Part shown: in pieces, positions 1 to 5,628 of the stretch
Layout of the letters: every line of letters starts with the position of its first letter
Position numbering within the stretch: the first letter of the stretch is position 1
Source of the DNA: an uncultured Clostridium sp.
Lineage (GTDB): Bacteria; Bacillota; Clostridia; TANB77; CAG-508
Length of the DNA stretch: 34,806 nucleotides
NCBI GenBank assembly: GCA_930991035.1
Contig: CAKNRV010000016.1
Coordinates: forward strand, 1-34,806
Reading direction: 5' to 3'
The notes under the pieces: generated by a model
What the model saw: only the letters and a program-made list of their open reading frames with translations
Told to the model about the DNA's origin: nothing
Database searches by the model: none
Translations under genes and position numbers: made by a program

Positions 1-389
1 TGATAATAATAGAAAAAATCAGTTAAATATTTATAAAATTCTAAACTTTTTTCATAAGTTATTAAGTCTATATTTACCGTTAGTACGTCAATATAACCAA
101 TAACTTTATTTAGTAGCCTCATATCGCTGTTAAATAAATTGTTTAAAAATAACTCGCATTTTATATTTTTTTGTTTGGCATATTGTAATAATTCAAGAAA
201 AGAAGAATAATACAAAGCTTCATCAGCTATCCAACATATTTTGTTAACACCTTCATTGATTAGTTTATCTATTATAGTTTTGTTTTCCACTATACTTAAT
301 TCATTAGTGTTTTTATATTTCTTACAAAATTTTATATCTTGTGTTTTGTCTATCTTTAAAAGCCAACATATTGTTTTTTCTTTTTTCAT
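1..389 (-). CDS. Radical-SAM-like protein lacking the Fe-S cysteine motif (partial)
   Basis: The first 129 codons of a gene that runs off the left edge; ATG at 389 with GAGG about 7 nt upstream. The N-terminus follows the layout of small radical SAM enzymes: a first strand (residues 6-13), a helix, then a strand GVNKICWIADEALYY matching the usual GG-E-P region, then a strand with KCELFLNNL and one with DVLTVNID. By eye the CxxxCxxC cluster motif maps to K15-xxx-I19-xx-C22, so only the last cysteine remains, and the GGEP motif reads ADEA. If the alignment is right it could not bind the usual 4Fe-4S cluster; it may be a pseudoenzyme or partner protein. It is divergent from the secreted protein gene at 657 and shares a LytTR-type site with it. 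The family call rests on fold pattern only; the C-terminal part is outside the window. Confidence 0.5.
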   Translation of the reverse strand, partial: MKKEKTICWLLKIDKTQDIKFCKKYKNTNELSIVENKTIIDKLINEGVNKICWIADEALYYSSFLELLQYAKQKNIKCELFLNNLFNSDMRLLNKVIGYIDVLTVNIDLITYEKSLEFYKYLTDFFYYY

Positions 390-446
390 TACAATACCTC
401 ATTTCATATAAAATGATGCTGATAATTATAGTCAATTACTTGTTAA

Positions 447-475
447 ATTATACCATATAATTTATGTAAACACAA
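447..475 (-). promoter_or_regulatory. Promoter of the radical-SAM-like gene
   Basis: Read on the minus strand: -35 TTGTGT (470-475), 17-bp spacer, -10 TATAAT (447-452) preceded by TGG. The coding start is 58 bp downstream. The LytTR-type repeats at 504-533 lie 28 bp upstream of this -35. Confidence 0.6.
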
Positions 476-503
476 GAACTTTACAGTATAAAAAAATAAT
501 ATG

Positions 504-533
504 GCGAACGGTAAAAGTGGCTATATGAACGGC
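504..533. promoter_or_regulatory. Pair of LytTR-type direct repeats
   Basis: On the minus strand the two 9-mers are GCCGTTCAT (525-533) and ACCGTTCGC (504-512), separated by 12 bp, so their period is 21 bp. The known consensus for LytTR/AgrA-family DNA-binding domains is [TA][AC][CA]GTTN[AG][TG], repeated with 12-13 bp between; each copy fits in eight of nine positions. The pair sits between the divergent promoters at 447-475 and 552-580, ending about 18 bp before the rightward -35, a usual activator position. A LytTR-domain regulator is encoded at 1721-2176. Control of both genes by it is inferred. Confidence 0.7.
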
Positions 534-551
534 TTTTTAATACTTTTTTTA

Positions 552-580
552 TTGACATTGGTATTAATTGATGTTATTAT
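552..580 (+). promoter_or_regulatory. Promoter of the secreted-protein gene
   Basis: -35 TTGACA (552-557), 17-bp spacer, -10 TATTAT (575-580). It leaves a leader of about 70 nt before the ATG at 657, which has an AGGAGGT Shine-Dalgarno site. Confidence 0.75.
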
Positions 581-656
581 TCTATTTGCATAAAGGTTTT
601 ATCCTAGTGCAGTGTATTGATATGAGGTTTCCGACTAGAATTAGGAGGTAACAAGT

Positions 657-1115
657 ATGAAAAAGTTTTTTTCTGCATTGTTAGTTGTGGTATTTGCACT
701 TAGTTGTGCTACCGCTACAGCTTTTGCGGCAGAACCTTCTGTTGAGGCTGAAGAATCGTATCAGATTCAAACCGCTGACACAGAGTCCGAATCTGAAATC
801 ACTCCTCGTTCTTTTGGAGGATATGGTCATCGGGTTACGGGAACTGGTAGTGGTTCTTTTGAAGTAAGTTGCCCCAGTGGTGCTGGGCTTGGTGCTGGCA
901 TTACTTTAAGGAGTGATTGTGGATCTGATGGCGCTTTCTCGATTATCAGTATTGAGAAACCTGATGGAAGTTTCTTTAACAACAGTGTTTACATTGATGG
1001 TAACACTGAAGAACACTACCAAATTTGGTTTCCTCAAAATGGCACCTATATTGTTCACTATAACACTTACACTCCTGGCGAAACCGTGCACCTTCAGTGC
1101 TGGATTTATGGCTAA
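657..1115 (+). CDS. Small secreted protein, unknown function
   Basis: 152 aa with a clear Sec signal peptide: MKK, a hydrophobic stretch to about residue 20, then TAFAA with cleavage expected near residue 24-25. The next 27 residues are acidic and Ser/Thr-rich (EPSVEAEESYQIQ, then SESEITPR), like a propeptide or linker. The rest is Gly/Ser/Thr-rich with alternating polar and hydrophobic residues, so probably a beta-sandwich. It has three cysteines (VSCPSG, SDCGSD, LQCWIYG) and ends in CWIYG. There is no sortase signal or transmembrane anchor, so it should be released. Start supported by AGGAGGT 8 nt upstream. The gene has its own promoter under apparent LytTR control. I do not recognise the family; a secreted effector, a surface-interacting protein or a modified-peptide precursor are all possible. 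Confidence 0.8.
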   Translation: MKKFFSALLVVVFALSCATATAFAAEPSVEAEESYQIQTADTESESEITPRSFGGYGHRVTGTGSGSFEVSCPSGAGLGAGITLRSDCGSDGAFSIISIEKPDGSFFNNSVYIDGNTEEHYQIWFPQNGTYIVHYNTYTPGETVHLQCWIYG

Positions 1116-1177
1116 TCTCTAAATCGCAGAAGATTTGACCATAAGGTCTAATAACTTTTTTTAACCTCATATCAAAA

Positions 1178-1206
1178 GAGTCCACAATGTATTACATTGT
1201 GGACTC
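1178..1206. terminator. Bidirectional terminator hairpin
   Basis: Perfect 14-bp stem (1178-1191 with 1193-1206) and a single-base loop centre, between the convergent secreted-protein gene and the LytTR operon. A-rich bases on the left and CACTTTAA on the right let it serve either strand. Confidence 0.75.
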
Positions 1207-1210
1207 CACT

Positions 1211-1450
1211 TTAATATAACTCATTAGCTTCTTGTTGAGTGATTAAATTTTGTTCAATACTATAATCAATTTGATTTCTTCTTTCTTCATCATTATCAAT
1301 GTTCTTTATATGATTAATCAATTCTGATTTAGAATCTGTGATTTCCGTTTTGTCTTTAAATAGATATGATGAAGTAATTTTATATATCCCAAAAACAATA
1401 GCTATAATTACAATAATAGATATTGCAATTATAATGTATTTCTTATTCAT
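1211..1450 (-). CDS. Small single-pass membrane protein
   Basis: 79 aa. Residues 5-29 form one hydrophobic transmembrane helix (IIIAISIIVIIAIVFGI), followed by a charged tail of about 50 residues. The last 25 residues (RRNQIDYSIEQNLITQQEANELY) recall the short SHOCT-type helix pair seen at the ends of small membrane proteins, but the match is weak. It is the third gene of the LytTR operon and overlaps the upstream gene by 8 bp, indicating translational coupling. A sensor, inhibitor or immunity role is possible; nothing in the sequence decides it. Confidence 0.7.
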   Translation of the reverse strand: MNKKYIIIAISIIVIIAIVFGIYKITSSYLFKDKTEITDSKSELINHIKNIDNDEERRNQIDYSIEQNLITQQEANELY

Positions 1451-1721
1451 TAATATTCCTCCTTTCTCTCATTTTTTTCAATTTATCGTTTAATTTCCTA
1501 ACGATATACCTATCATATAGAAATATACTTGTAACTATTAAAAAGTACAAAACTATATATATTGATAAATTGATTCCAAAGTTATCGATAAAGACAAGAA
1601 ATATATTTTTACTTACATTAAAGCAATTCAATATAAATACTTCTGTTAATGAAATTATTATATTAAACAGAAGATAACCTATAATTCCACATATAATAAT
1701 TTTTAAAATCATTTTTTTCAT
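1443..1721 (-). CDS. Small membrane protein of the LytTR operon
   Basis: 92 aa with two hydrophobic segments (about residues 5-33 and 48-70) and a basic C-terminal tail (YIVRKLNDKLKKMRERR), which should face the cytoplasm. Its start overlaps the stop of the LytTR gene by one base, and its own end overlaps the next gene. In many Firmicutes a LytTR-only regulator is followed by a small DUF3021 membrane protein that controls it; this protein sits in the same place but is shorter and I cannot confirm family membership. Role as a membrane-bound regulator of the LytTR protein is inferred from position. Confidence 0.75.
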   Translation of the reverse strand: MKKMILKIIICGIIGYLLFNIIISLTEVFILNCFNVSKNIFLVFIDNFGINLSIYIVLYFLIVTSIFLYDRYIVRKLNDKLKKMRERRNINE

Positions 1722-2176
1722 TATAAACTCCTATTCTCTAAAAAATCTAACAAATCTCTAATTCTTCTTCTTGACACATTTTCTTCAGTTCCATCAATTA
1801 GAGCAACAACTATTTTACCAGTTTGACTAGTATTAAAACTTTTAACATAATTGATATTTATTATACATTTTTTAGATATACGTATAAAATCATTATTAAC
1901 ATCTTCGAGTTCATACAATTTTTTTTTAATTCTATATATTCCATTTTGTGTTTTACAATAATTGCTTTTGTTTTCACTATAAAATAGCATTATTTCTTTA
2001 TAATCAATAATAAATGATTCATATCCTTTATGTACTAAAATTCTATTCTTATTGTATTTATTTAAGTATTGTATGAAATCTTGTACATCAGTATTATTTT
2101 TGTTGTACTTTAAAATAATACTGATTTCATTATTTAATAAGTTATTGTCTTCTTGTTTATTTATATTTAATCTCAT
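1721..2176 (-). CDS. LytTR-domain transcriptional regulator
   Basis: 151 aa. Residues about 45-148 form a LytTR DNA-binding domain: YKEIMLFYSENK, then the hallmark stretch FIRISKKCIININYVKSF, then VSRRRIRDLLDFL. There is no receiver domain; the first 40 residues are a short alpha/beta extension like that of LytTR proteins paired with small membrane proteins. It therefore lacks a phosphorylation site and is probably controlled by the membrane proteins encoded just downstream. ATG at 2176 is preceded by GGAG about 13 nt upstream; an in-frame stop lies two codons upstream, so no longer start is possible. LytTR-type repeats at 504-533 are its likely target. Confidence 0.9.
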   Translation of the reverse strand: MRLNINKQEDNNLLNNEISIILKYNKNNTDVQDFIQYLNKYNKNRILVHKGYESFIIDYKEIMLFYSENKSNYCKTQNGIYRIKKKLYELEDVNNDFIRISKKCIININYVKSFNTSQTGKIVVALIDGTEENVSRRRIRDLLDFLENRSL

Positions 2177-2204
2177 TTTTCATCATTTTTCTCCGTTTTT
2201 CTTT

Positions 2205-2233
2205 ATTATAGTTTTTTTAATAATGGTTATCAA
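2205..2233 (-). promoter_or_regulatory. Promoter of the LytTR operon
   Basis: Minus strand: -35 TTGATA (2228-2233), 17-bp spacer, -10 TATAAT (2205-2210), about 30 bp before the ATG. I see no LytTR-type repeats here, so autoregulation is not evident. Confidence 0.7.
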
Positions 2234-2322
2234 TACTTTTATGACAAAAGGTTTTATAAAGTGATAAATGGTATATATTATTTTTTAGTGCTAATTAAAA
2301 TAATATATAATAACAACATAAA

Positions 2323-2351
2323 AGCAGACAATTTACAATAAATTATCTGCT
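2323..2351 (-). terminator. Terminator of the Spo0A-like gene
   Basis: 12-bp stem (2323-2334 with 2340-2351, one G-U pair), 5-nt loop, followed on the minus strand by TTTTAT. It begins 8 bp after the stop of the response regulator. Confidence 0.75.
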
Positions 2352-2358
2352 TAGTAAA

Positions 2359-3078
2359 TCAACTATTTTTTAAAACTTTACGAATATACAATACACAACT
2401 GCTAATAAATTCTTTTGTTGTCATTTTATCACCGTAATATTCATCTAATATGTAAAAAATTGAATTGTCATTAGTCTGGTTAAAAGTTCTTTCTATTGTT
2501 TTATCAATATTCGAACGAACAGACTTAGCATTTGAATAATTTTCTCTACGAGCAACATTTCTCATTAAAACTTTCATTTTTTGCAATAAAGCTGGTCTGG
2601 TATATGCTACAATAATTGCTACTTTTAATAATCTTCTACCCTTACAAATTGGCACTCGTAATTTACTCAATAAATCATCTACCATAGTGTAAATTTTTTC
2701 CGGAATGATAACTTGCTTAGCTGATTCTCTTATAATCCCAATTAATTCATCATAATCGAAAGGTTTTGATATAACCCACTTTACTTTTTCTACATTGGTT
2801 AGGCTAGCTCTATATTTCATATCGCCAGACATAACAATTATGTTTTTCTTTGGCTTTACTTCTTTTTGCGCCAAATCTTCAATAATCTGTAAGCCGTCTT
2901 TTTCTGGTATTTTTAGGTCTAATAATAAAAGGTCGGGTTGTGTCTCATAATATTTTCTTTCAATGTCTTTCCAATTATGTGCAACTCCAGTTACTTTAAA
3001 ATCTTTCTCCTTGGTTAATGTACTAAATAATGTTTCGCAAAATGGAACATTATCATCAGCAATTAACACTTTAATCAA
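2359..3078 (-). CDS. Orphan Spo0A-like response regulator
   Basis: 239 aa. Residues 1-120 are a receiver domain with acidic residues D8/D9, phospho-acceptor D54 (LLLLDLKIP), S85 (IIVMSGD) and K105 (SKPFDYDEL). Residues about 130-237 follow the layout of the Spo0A C-terminal domain: LRVPICKGRRLLKVAI, then a helix corresponding to the Spo0A recognition helix (SVRSNIDKTIERTF), then TTKEFISSCVLYIRKVL. The usual VERAIRHAIE positions are changed (VRSNIDKTIE), so its DNA specificity probably differs from true Spo0A. The start is TTG at 3076-3078, favoured because GGAGGT lies 6 nt upstream and no better ATG fits. It has no adjacent kinase. A 20-bp tandem repeat lies about 115-150 bp upstream. It may be a paralogue of Spo0A; sporulation control cannot be claimed. 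Confidence 0.85.
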   Translation of the reverse strand: MIKVLIADDNVPFCETLFSTLTKEKDFKVTGVAHNWKDIERKYYETQPDLLLLDLKIPEKDGLQIIEDLAQKEVKPKKNIIVMSGDMKYRASLTNVEKVKWVISKPFDYDELIGIIRESAKQVIIPEKIYTMVDDLLSKLRVPICKGRRLLKVAIIVAYTRPALLQKMKVLMRNVARRENYSNAKSVRSNIDKTIERTFNQTNDNSIFYILDEYYGDKMTTKEFISSCVLYIRKVLKNS

Positions 3079-3190
3079 GGTTGTACCTCCTCATATAAAA
3101 GACTTTTTAATATTCAAATTGATAATAGTTTATCATAAAATTATTGAAATATCAACGAAAAATGTAAAATTTAATCATATACTACAAAAA

Positions 3191-3230
3191 ATTACAATTT
3201 TTTACGATTTATTACAATATTTTCCGATTT
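3191..3230. repeat. Tandem 20-bp direct repeat upstream of the Spo0A-like gene
   Basis: Two adjacent 20-bp units (3191-3210 and 3211-3230) differ at two positions; each starts ATTACAAT and ends CGATTT. They lie in the 392-bp gap between the Spo0A-like gene and the sigma-factor gene, where I find no protein-coding gene. A double operator is the simplest reading. Confidence 0.6.
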
Positions 3231-3410
3231 CAGCATTTGTACAATGGGTTGTAGTAAAATTGCAATGGCTCTTTGTATCAAGGCGAAAAGGAGATTACAA
3301 AAGAATTTTATAAAACTATGGATAAAACCTAGAAACACTTTTCAAATTGATATAAGGGTGGTGGAAATATGTAAAATAACAAAATTGAATATAAAAGGAA
3401 CATAAAAATA

Positions 3411-3467
3411 TATTATCTCCTTTAGAACTTTGGACTAAGGGCTAATTTTCTAAAAAAGGAGATAATA
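3411..3467 (+). promoter_or_regulatory. RBS-sequestering leader hairpin
   Basis: A perfect 13-bp stem pairs 3411-3423 with 3455-3467. The right arm contains the AAAGGAG Shine-Dalgarno site of the sigma-factor gene that starts at 3471, so the folded leader would hide it. Control of translation by opening of this hairpin is inferred. Confidence 0.65.
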
Positions 3468-3470
3468 AAA

Positions 3471-3863
3471 ATGGCCCAATTAAATGGAAGGGAGGAAAAG
3501 TTTGATAGTTACTTAAATAAAACTATTATACTTTCATCAAAGTATTATTTTAAAAAACAGATAAAAATGAAAGGAAGAGAGCAAACAATATTAAACAATG
3601 AGGAATATTCTCTATTTTTACAAAAGTTCATAACAGAAAAAGACACTTTTTCAAGTGTCGAGAGAGTTGACACCTCTTTACAACTAAAAAAAGCTTTAGA
3701 ATCACTGTCTGCAATCGAGCAGTCGGTGATTTTTTTGCTATTTCAAGAAGAATTAACGCAACAGGAAGCAGCAGAGATATTAGAAGTTTATACCAAAACA
3801 ATAAGTAAAATAAAAATTAGAGCAATTAACAAGTTAAAAAAGCATTTAGAGGAGGATTTATAA
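3471..3863 (+). CDS. Sigma-70 region-4-like regulator (conjugative transposon type)
   Basis: 130 aa. Residues about 68-127 form sigma region 4: LKKALESLSAIEQSVIFLLF, then the helix-turn-helix LTQQEAAEILEVYTKTISKIKIRAINKLKKHL. The N-terminal 60 residues are basic and resemble those of the Orf7-type sigma-like proteins of Tn916 relatives rather than a full sigma-2 domain. In those elements this protein promotes expression of the excision and transfer genes. It is followed after one base by a HTH_16-type gene. Its Shine-Dalgarno site is locked in a 13-bp hairpin. Start ATG at 3471, AAAGGAG 13 to 7 nt upstream. Confidence 0.8.
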   Translation: MAQLNGREEKFDSYLNKTIILSSKYYFKKQIKMKGREQTILNNEEYSLFLQKFITEKDTFSSVERVDTSLQLKKALESLSAIEQSVIFLLFQEELTQQEAAEILEVYTKTISKIKIRAINKLKKHLEEDL

Positions 3864-3864
3864 G

Positions 3865-4044
3865 ATGAGAAATAAAAGTTTATATGAATTAGGAAAACTA
3901 GCACAAAATGGAGATGATATTGCTATATTAGAAATTATTGATAGAAAAAAGGAAATGATTAGCAAATATAGTTTTGGAGATGAAGACCGTTACCAATTCA
4001 TAATTTTAAAATTAATCGAAGGAATAAAAAATTACAAATTTTAA
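3865..4044 (+). CDS. HTH_16-type conjugative transposon protein
   Basis: 59 aa, starting one base after the stop of the sigma-like gene with GAGGAGG upstream. LYELGKLAQNGDDIAILEIIDRKK followed by EDRYQFIILKLIEGIKNYKF matches the pattern of the short helix-turn-helix proteins (PF12645 type) that accompany the Orf7-like sigma factor in Tn916-family elements. The usual partner role is control of element excision genes. Codon use and AT content are like the neighbours. Confidence 0.7.
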   Translation: MRNKSLYELGKLAQNGDDIAILEIIDRKKEMISKYSFGDEDRYQFIILKLIEGIKNYKF

Positions 4045-4070
4045 AAATTTTTTTAAAATAGGGGAGAATT

Positions 4071-4098
4071 TTGACGAGTAAAGCAATGTATATATAAT
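4071..4098 (+). promoter_or_regulatory. Promoter inside the integrative element
   Basis: -35 TTGACG (4071-4076), 16-bp spacer, -10 TATAAT (4093-4098). It is followed by a hairpin leader at 4130-4170 and the small membrane protein gene at 4202. Confidence 0.7.
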
Positions 4099-4129
4099 GA
4101 AGGGCAAATTTAAGGACACACTATATTTT

Positions 4130-4170
4130 AAAAGCAGATAAGACATAATTTTATGCCCCTGTCTGCTTTT
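4130..4170 (+). terminator. Leader hairpin with U tract (possible attenuator)
   Basis: 9-bp stem (4130-4138 with 4162-4170), followed by T-rich sequence, placed between a promoter and the next start codon. The loop carries CCCCT (4156-4160), which could pair with the AGGAAAGGGG Shine-Dalgarno region at 4183-4192. Tn916 uses leader attenuation in a similar setting; here that is inference. Confidence 0.5.
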
Positions 4171-4201
4171 TACTAATTTTATTAGGAAAGGGGTAAAAGA
4201 A

Positions 4202-4372
4202 ATGGCTTTTAGATTTGCATTATTGATAATATGTCTTATTGTATTAATTTTCTGTTTAGATTATGCATTACCAAAATTGATAGACAGATATAAGAAATAC
4301 AAAGAATTAAAAAACAGAAAGAAAAGAGAGCAAGCATTTAAGAAAAAAATGGATGAATTGGAGATTAAGTAG
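4202..4372 (+). CDS. Small single-pass membrane protein of the element
   Basis: 56 aa: one transmembrane helix at residues 3-19 (FRFALLIICLIVLIFCL), then a very basic amphipathic tail (KYKELKNRKKRE). Start ATG at 4202 with AGGAAAGGGG upstream; stop TAG. It has its own promoter and structured leader. Short membrane proteins of this sort are common in conjugative elements but I do not recognise a family. Confidence 0.65.
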   Translation: MAFRFALLIICLIVLIFCLDYALPKLIDRYKKYKELKNRKKREQAFKKKMDELEIK

Positions 4373-4438
4373 TTTCTCCAATAGAATTGCTATGCATAAA
4401 AAGTGTTGACAAAAAATTAACCAAGTAAGGTGTAAGTA

Positions 4439-4861
4439 ATGGAAAGCAAAAAAAATATAATTATAGAACTATTTTTTGAGCAACATTTGAAAGTAAACGA
4501 AATTGCCAAAAATATTGAGACAAGTTCTGCATATATAACAAAAATAATAAAACAAGATTCAAGATATTTGGAAGAAAAACAAACTAGACAAGAAGTTTCA
4601 AAATTAAATAGAAAAATTGCTCAAAATAATTTTATGAAAAATAAACGAGAACAAAAGAGAATTGATGACCAATATTCGATAGTACAGGCACAACATAAAC
4701 AAGATGCAATGGAACTATCAAAACGAGGTCATATGAATAATCAGACTTTTAGAAAATGGAATAGTAGTGCCTACGATTACAACCCTTCAAAGAAAAGGTA
4801 TGAGTTTAATGAGAAATTTGGTAGAGCATCGGATGTACCTAAATATGTAAAGGAAAGGTGA
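4439..4861 (+). CDS. Helix-turn-helix DNA-binding protein of the element
   Basis: 140 aa. Residues 5-40 read as a homeodomain-like/sigma-4-like helix-turn-helix (IIIELFFEQHLKVNEIAKNIETSSAYITKIIKQD). A long basic helix follows (residues 45-95, rich in K, R, Q), then a short tail with aromatic residues (AYDYNPSKKRYEF). Start ATG at 4439, AAGGTG about 7 nt upstream. It precedes two small genes and the excisionase-like gene, almost certainly in one operon. A regulator or DNA-organising factor of the element is likely; exact role unknown. Confidence 0.7.
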   Translation: MESKKNIIIELFFEQHLKVNEIAKNIETSSAYITKIIKQDSRYLEEKQTRQEVSKLNRKIAQNNFMKNKREQKRIDDQYSIVQAQHKQDAMELSKRGHMNNQTFRKWNSSAYDYNPSKKRYEFNEKFGRASDVPKYVKER

Positions 4862-4867
4862 TTTGTT

Positions 4868-5113
4868 ATGGAAGAAAAATTATTGAAAGTATTTAAGCTA
4901 GCAGATAGGTTAAATAACAAAAACAGCAAGATATATGCAGAGATTCATTATGAAGCAAATGATGGTCATAAGCTACAAATATGTATTAGAAGAAAGAAAG
5001 ACTATTCATACATAGAAAGATGCGAAATATGTATTACAGAAAACTCTGAAGAAAAATGGAATAATATTATTACACTTTTTGACACTTTTGTTGGGGGTGT
5101 TAAGGATGAATAA
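4868..5113 (+). CDS. Hypothetical protein of the element
   Basis: 81 aa, starting 6 bp after the upstream gene with AAGGTGA as Shine-Dalgarno site. It reads as a small alpha/beta protein: an N-terminal helix, two strands (KIYAEIHYE, KLQICIRRK), then a strand and an amphipathic helix. Its last 8 bases overlap the start of the next gene. No family recognised. Confidence 0.65.
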   Translation: MEEKLLKVFKLADRLNNKNSKIYAEIHYEANDGHKLQICIRRKKDYSYIERCEICITENSEEKWNNIITLFDTFVGGVKDE

Positions 5114-5324
5114 AAAAGAATCAGTTGCGTATGGACAGATAGCATTAGAAGCAATGTTACATTCTACATATAAAGGAGAAATAAACTTACAGAATTTTGG
5201 TATGGAAATGAGACAAGCATTTAAAATGTACCCTAGAAGTATTGTGCTAAACATTGCTGAAGCAAAAGTAGAGGCAGAAAAGAAAGCTGAAACTATAAAA
5301 AGTGGAAGTGATGTAAGTGAATAG
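5106..5324 (+). CDS. Hypothetical small protein of the element
   Basis: 72 aa from ATG at 5106, which overlaps the preceding stop and has GGGGGTG upstream; an in-frame ATG at 5079 lacks such a site. It is mainly helical (ESVAYGQIALEAMLHSTYKGE, then FGMEMRQAFKMYP, then a Glu/Lys-rich C-terminal helix). Its stop codon overlaps the GTG start of the excisionase-like gene. No family recognised. Confidence 0.65.
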   Translation: MNKKESVAYGQIALEAMLHSTYKGEINLQNFGMEMRQAFKMYPRSIVLNIAEAKVEAEKKAETIKSGSDVSE

Positions 5325-5532
5325 CGAAGCTGAAATAATAAAATTTGGTATTACTGTAGACGAGGCAAGGAAAAGGCTAGGTATAGGAAGAAATCTGATG
5401 TTAAAATTAGTAAAAGTAGAGGGATTTCCAGCCATTCGATTTAAAAGAAAAATTATTATAAATGGAAACAAATTGCAAGAATGGTTTGATAATAACTATG
5501 GACAATATGGTGGATATAAATATACAAAATAA
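5317..5532 (+). CDS. xis: Excisionase-like DNA-binding protein
   Basis: 71 aa starting with GTG at 5317, overlapping the upstream gene by 8 bp. ITVDEARKRLGIGRNLMLKLVKVEGFPAIRFKRKIIINGNKLQEWFDNN is the winged-helix pattern of the MerR-like excisionase family (HTH_17): helix-turn-helix, then a beta-wing with basic residues, then a terminal helix. It lies 96 bp before the integrase gene, the order found in Tn916-type elements, and should bend DNA at the element ends to favour excision. Confidence 0.8.
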   Translation: MNSEAEIIKFGITVDEARKRLGIGRNLMLKLVKVEGFPAIRFKRKIIINGNKLQEWFDNNYGQYGGYKYTK

Positions 5533-5546
5533 ATTTATGTTCAACA

Positions 5547-5602
5547 TTGTCATACTTTTTATTTTATTATATACTTATAAATAGATTTTATGTTCTATTT
5601 AT
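5547..5602 (+). promoter_or_regulatory. Integrase promoter and leader hairpin
   Basis: -35 TTGTCA (5547-5552), 17-bp spacer, -10 TATACT (5570-5575). A 9-bp stem-loop (5577-5585 with 5594-5602) lies at the start of the transcript, 27 bp before the integrase ATG. Confidence 0.6.
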
Positions 5603-5628
5603 GGTAAGCCTCAAAGAGAGGAGTTAGA

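Noticed and set aside
2963-3313. 116-codon plus-strand frame
   Set aside because: It lies mostly antisense to the Spo0A-like receiver domain and in the regulatory gap; it has no ribosome site and no protein-like pattern.
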